The translations under genes were made by a program, and so were the position numbers. The notes under the pieces are model-generated. The model was not told where the DNA came from. It saw only the letters and a list, made by a program, of their open reading frames with translations, and made no database searches. A stretch of DNA of 17,839 nucleotides from Sulfurovum sp. (GTDB lineage Bacteria > Campylobacterota > Campylobacteria > Campylobacterales > Sulfurovaceae). Within the stretch, counting starts at the first letter, position 1, and every line of letters starts with the position of its first letter. The stretch lies in contig JAGGRU010000011.1 of NCBI GenBank assembly GCA_021159425.1, forward strand, positions 1 through 17,839, given 5' to 3'. Below, in pieces: positions 15,174 through 17,839 of the stretch.

Positions 15174-15189
15174 TATGCTGGATAGCATA
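15174..15189 (-). terminator. Small stem-loop between gltA and nrdA
   Basis: TATGCT and AGCATA, 6 bp with a 4-base loop, in the 109-bp convergent spacer. On the minus strand it follows the nrdA stop and is trailed by GAAAATAA, on the plus strand it follows gltA and is trailed by A/T-rich DNA. No U run, so its role as terminator is doubtful. Confidence 0.3.
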
Positions 15190-15203
15190 ATCAGTGTTTT
15201 AAC

Positions 15204-17573
15204 TTATTGACACCCAACACACTCTTGACTACGATCTTCCACATCTCCAGAAGCCTCAGGTGACTGAGATCTTAGATAGTAAGTAGACTTCAATCCAAAC
15301 TTCCAGGCATTCATATAGATCTCATTCAAATACTTACCACTCGCTTTATCAAGCGTGATGAAGATATTCAAACTCTGTCCCTGATCCAACCATTTCTGAC
15401 GAATAGCCCCTGCCTTGATAAGCAAGTTTTGATCCAAGTCATAACTAGGTGTATAGTATTGCCAAGTCTCTGCTGAAAGGTTTGGCGCTACAACAGGAAT
15501 GAGTCCTGAGAGGTTTTCTTCAAACCATTTTCTTTTATAGACCGGTTCTATAGCTTGCGTTGTTCCAGTCAAAATAGAGATCGATGATGTAGGTGCTATC
15601 GCCATCAGATACCCGTTTCTCATACCGTCTGTTTTAACTTTTTCTTTTAGTGCTTGCCAATCATGGTTGTAACCGAAAAGTCCACCTCTGTCAACCAGTT
15701 TACAGGCATTTTCATTTGCTTTGTCAATAGGGAAAATACCTTTGGACCAGTCAGAACCTTCAAAGGTTGGATACCGTCCTTTTTCAAGTGCCAAATTACT
15801 TGATGACTCGATCGCATAGTAAGAGAATGATTCCATCACTTCATCTACTTTTATAAAATGTTCATGACTTCCCCACTCTATCTTATTCTCTGCGAGCATT
15901 TGTGCTTCACCCATTACACCAAGACCAATAGAACGTGATTTCTCATTCGTTTTCTTCACTTTTGCCAGAGGATAAAAGTTTAAGTCAATCACATTGTCAA
16001 GCATACGGATCGCTGTTGGGACAACACGTGCAAGATCTTCCTGCGTATGTATTTTCGAAAGGTTGACAGAAGCCAGGTTACATACCGCTGTGTCACCATC
16101 TGTTTTCTCTTTGTCAACGATCCATATTTGCTTACCGTTAAGACTATCAAGTGCTGTTACTTTTTTAGCCGGTTTTGTCACACCATTGTCAACAGTCAAC
16201 ATTTCATGTTCATCATACGCTTCTACAGATCCATCTTCAAATGTAAACTGTGTTTTATAGGTATTTGGTCCAGTATTTTGAAAGATCTCTGTACATAGGT
16301 TCGTAGATCTGATCACCCCTTCATGTTTATTAGGATTCGCTCTATTTGCTGTATCTTTAAATGTAAGGAAAGGGTTCCCTGTTTCAAAATAAGATCTGAG
16401 TATCTCTTTCCAAAGACCTTTTGCAGAAATAACCTCCCTGGTGATCTCATCATCAGAGTGTTCAAGTTCAACATATCGTTTCTCAAAATCTTCACCATAA
16501 AGTGTTGTCAACTCTTTTACTTCAAAAGGATCAAACAGTGTCCAGGTATCATCATCTTGTACTCTTTGCATGAATAGGTCATTTAACCATATAGCAGGGA
16601 AAAGGTCATGTGCTCTACGACGCTCTTCACCAGAGTTTTTCTTAAGATCAAGAAAATCTCTAATATCTACATGCCAAGGCTCTACATAAACAGCAATGGC
16701 TCCTTTACGTGTACCAAGCTGATCCACTGCTATCGCTACGTCATTGGCGATCTTAAGAAAAGGAACGATCCCTCCTGCCGCATGCTTATGTCCATCGATG
16801 AATGATCCCATACCACGAACAAGTGACCAGTCCCAACCAATACCGCCACCAAACTTGGAAAGCAGTGCCATCTCTTTGTATGCATCAAAAATACCTTCAA
16901 TGTTATCAGGAGTAGAACCGATATAACAAGAGCTCAACTGGTGTCTTGGTGTTCTAGCATTGGAAAGTGTCGGTGTTGCTGCCATCACTTCAAATTTAGA
17001 TAGGATATCATAGAATTTTTTAGCCCAGGACTGACAGTCAAATTCATTTTGTGCCAGGAACATTGCCACACCCATAAAAAGCTGCTGAGGAAGCTCAATA
17101 GGTACACCTTTGCGGTCTTTAAGCAAGTATCTGTCATAAAGTGTTCTAATGCCAAGGTAGGTAAACTGTAGATCTCTCTCTGGCTTCATGTAGTCATTCA
17201 AGTCATCAAGGTCATACTTGTCTTTTAAACCAAGTACTATGCGTCCTTCTTTCTCTCCACGTTCAAAGTGCTCACGCAAATGGCTATAGCCCGTAAAACC
17301 TACAGCTTTGTGGTAAATATCATAAAGGAAAAGTCTAGAAGCAACAAAGGTCCAGTTTGGTCTGTCAATATCAATCTTGTCAACGGCTGTTTTTATCAGT
17401 GTTGTCTGTATTTCTTCTGAGGTGATCATATCACGAAATTGGAGCTTTGCATCGACTTCTAATTCACTCTGACTTACCCCATCTAAGCCCTCTACCGATG
17501 CTGATGTATACTTCTGGATCTTGGATACATCCAAAGTCTCTACTCTACCGTTTCGTTTAACCACTCTAATCAT
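15204..17573 (-). CDS. nrdA: Ribonucleoside-diphosphate reductase, alpha subunit (class Ia)
   Basis: Large subunit of aerobic ribonucleotide reductase; with NrdB (not in the window) it makes deoxyribonucleotides. 789 residues. An ATP-cone activity-control domain occupies about 1-90 (VVKRNGRVETLDVSKI). The catalytic barrel has SSCYIGS (Cys216), NLCTE (Asn425, Cys427, Glu429) and VCNLAS (Cys498). The radical-transfer Tyr pair is Tyr765-Tyr766 (STYYLRS), and the C-terminal redox tail is ECVGCQ (Cys785, Cys788). Compared with E. coli, about 48 extra residues lie between Cys427 and Cys498; I recall a similar insert in Campylobacter and Helicobacter NrdA. GGGGGAG five bases before ATG 17573 is a strong ribosome site. 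The leader holds a terminator-like hairpin and an inverted repeat, so regulated transcription is plausible. Confidence 0.96.
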   Translation of the reverse strand: MIRVVKRNGRVETLDVSKIQKYTSASVEGLDGVSQSELEVDAKLQFRDMITSEEIQTTLIKTAVDKIDIDRPNWTFVASRLFLYDIYHKAVGFTGYSHLREHFERGEKEGRIVLGLKDKYDLDDLNDYMKPERDLQFTYLGIRTLYDRYLLKDRKGVPIELPQQLFMGVAMFLAQNEFDCQSWAKKFYDILSKFEVMAATPTLSNARTPRHQLSSCYIGSTPDNIEGIFDAYKEMALLSKFGGGIGWDWSLVRGMGSFIDGHKHAAGGIVPFLKIANDVAIAVDQLGTRKGAIAVYVEPWHVDIRDFLDLKKNSGEERRRAHDLFPAIWLNDLFMQRVQDDDTWTLFDPFEVKELTTLYGEDFEKRYVELEHSDDEITREVISAKGLWKEILRSYFETGNPFLTFKDTANRANPNKHEGVIRSTNLCTEIFQNTGPNTYKTQFTFEDGSVEAYDEHEMLTVDNGVTKPAKKVTALDSLNGKQIWIVDKEKTDGDTAVCNLASVNLSKIHTQEDLARVVPTAIRMLDNVIDLNFYPLAKVKKTNEKSRSIGLGVMGEAQMLAENKIEWGSHEHFIKVDEVMESFSYYAIESSSNLALEKGRYPTFEGSDWSKGIFPIDKANENACKLVDRGGLFGYNHDWQALKEKVKTDGMRNGYLMAIAPTSSISILTGTTQAIEPVYKRKWFEENLSGLIPVVAPNLSAETWQYYTPSYDLDQNLLIKAGAIRQKWLDQGQSLNIFITLDKASGKYLNEIYMNAWKFGLKSTYYLRSQSPEASGDVEDRSQECVGCQ

Positions 17574-17596
17574 ACGTACTCCCCCTGATATTTCAT

Positions 17597-17617
17597 CAAA
17601 AAACCTCTGCCTGAGGT
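17597..17617 (-). terminator. Terminator-like hairpin in the nrdA leader
   Basis: On the minus strand ACCTC-AGGCA-GAGGT (5-bp stem, 5-base loop; 17617-17603) is followed by six T, about 30 bases before the nrdA ATG. It is either the end of an upstream minus-strand transcript or an attenuator of nrdA. The stem is short. Confidence 0.45.
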
Positions 17618-17639
17618 AAAATTATTAAATTGATTTTAC
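17616..17639. repeat. 7-bp inverted repeat upstream of nrdA
   Basis: GTAAAAT and ATTTTAC with a 10-base spacer, directly abutting the hairpin in the nrdA leader. It could be an operator or could compete with the hairpin. It does not fit the NrdR box pattern I know. A/T-rich, so chance occurrence is possible. Confidence 0.35.
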
Positions 17640-17759
17640 TCAAATAATCCTTGCAGATTTGTTAATTCCTGTATCATTTTTAGACAATATTTTTATAAGG
17701 TATGGTGATAGTTTACAGAGTAGCGATGTGGTGGGAAGTCTTGGATTATTTTATATCCT

Positions 17760-17815
17760 GTAGGGTGGATTTATCCACCGCCTAAATCACATAATGGTGG
17801 ATAAATCCACCCTAC
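17760..17815. repeat. REP-like palindromic element
   Basis: GTAGGGTGGATTTATCCACC (17760-17779) and its exact reverse complement (17796-17815) enclose a 16-bp spacer. Each 20-bp arm is itself nearly palindromic (GGTGGAT/ATCCACC), so a cruciform or two small hairpins can form. The GTAGGGTGG start resembles the REP sequences mobilised by RAYT (TnpA-REP) transposases in other proteobacteria. It is much more G+C-rich than its surroundings, which suggests it is an insertion. The element is complete within the window; no transposase is visible. Confidence 0.75.
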
Positions 17816-17839
17816 GCGTATTATTATTTGTTAAAAACC

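Noticed and set aside
16083..16286. Intein or intein remnant in NrdA
   Set aside because: The insert is too short and has no splice-junction residues (no Cys/Ser start block, no His-Asn end), and a similar insert seems usual for the phylum.

Overview
The window looks like a chromosomal core-gene segment from a Campylobacterota bacterium (formerly Epsilonproteobacteria), most like the Sulfurovum/Sulfurimonas side of the phylum. This rests on the low GC content with A/T-rich spacers, a short BioB directly behind topA, recA followed by eno and an FtsB-like gene, a futalosine-pathway menaquinone gene (mqnD), a short MurB, an NrdA with an insert near its active site, and promoters with a recognisable -10 but little -35. 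The placement is inference from memory of these families; no database was searched.

Layout. (1) 1-5149, plus strand: the 3' end of a probable peptidyl-prolyl isomerase gene, dcd, topA, bioB and a CPA2-type cation/proton antiporter, tightly packed or overlapping and probably one operon. (2) 5146-8382, minus strand, read right to left: recA, eno, an FtsB-like small membrane protein and a secreted coiled-coil protein. The antiporter and the coiled-coil gene converge, and their stop codons overlap inside a perfect palindrome. (3) 8565-10208, plus strand: mqnD and murB, with no base between stop and start. A long palindrome lies between recA and mqnD. (4) 10221-12986, minus strand: a DUF1566 exported protein, two paralogous YafK-type L,D-transpeptidase lipoproteins flanking a small uncharacterised gene, and tpx. 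(5) 12987-13369: the only gap above 300 bp. It holds the tpx promoter and a possible operator, then a plus-strand promoter, a possible 30-codon ORF and nested inverted repeats. (6) ppnP (minus) and gltA (plus) diverge from a short promoter region. (7) nrdA (minus) has a leader with a terminator-like hairpin and, at the window edge, a REP-like palindromic element.

Functionally the genes cover nucleotide supply (dcd, nrdA, ppnP), DNA topology and repair (topA, recA), central carbon metabolism (eno, gltA), cofactors and quinone (bioB, mqnD), envelope and cell division (murB, two L,D-transpeptidases, FtsB-like), peroxide defence (tpx) and ion homeostasis. I see no CRISPR array, tRNA, rRNA, insertion sequence or defence system.

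The less ordinary signals are: a signal-peptide gene whose only well-placed start codon is ATC, with a second weaker ATC case nearby; the small ORF and structured region at 13194-13340; the 13-bp-arm palindrome between recA and mqnD; the REP-like element; and the possible attenuator before nrdA.
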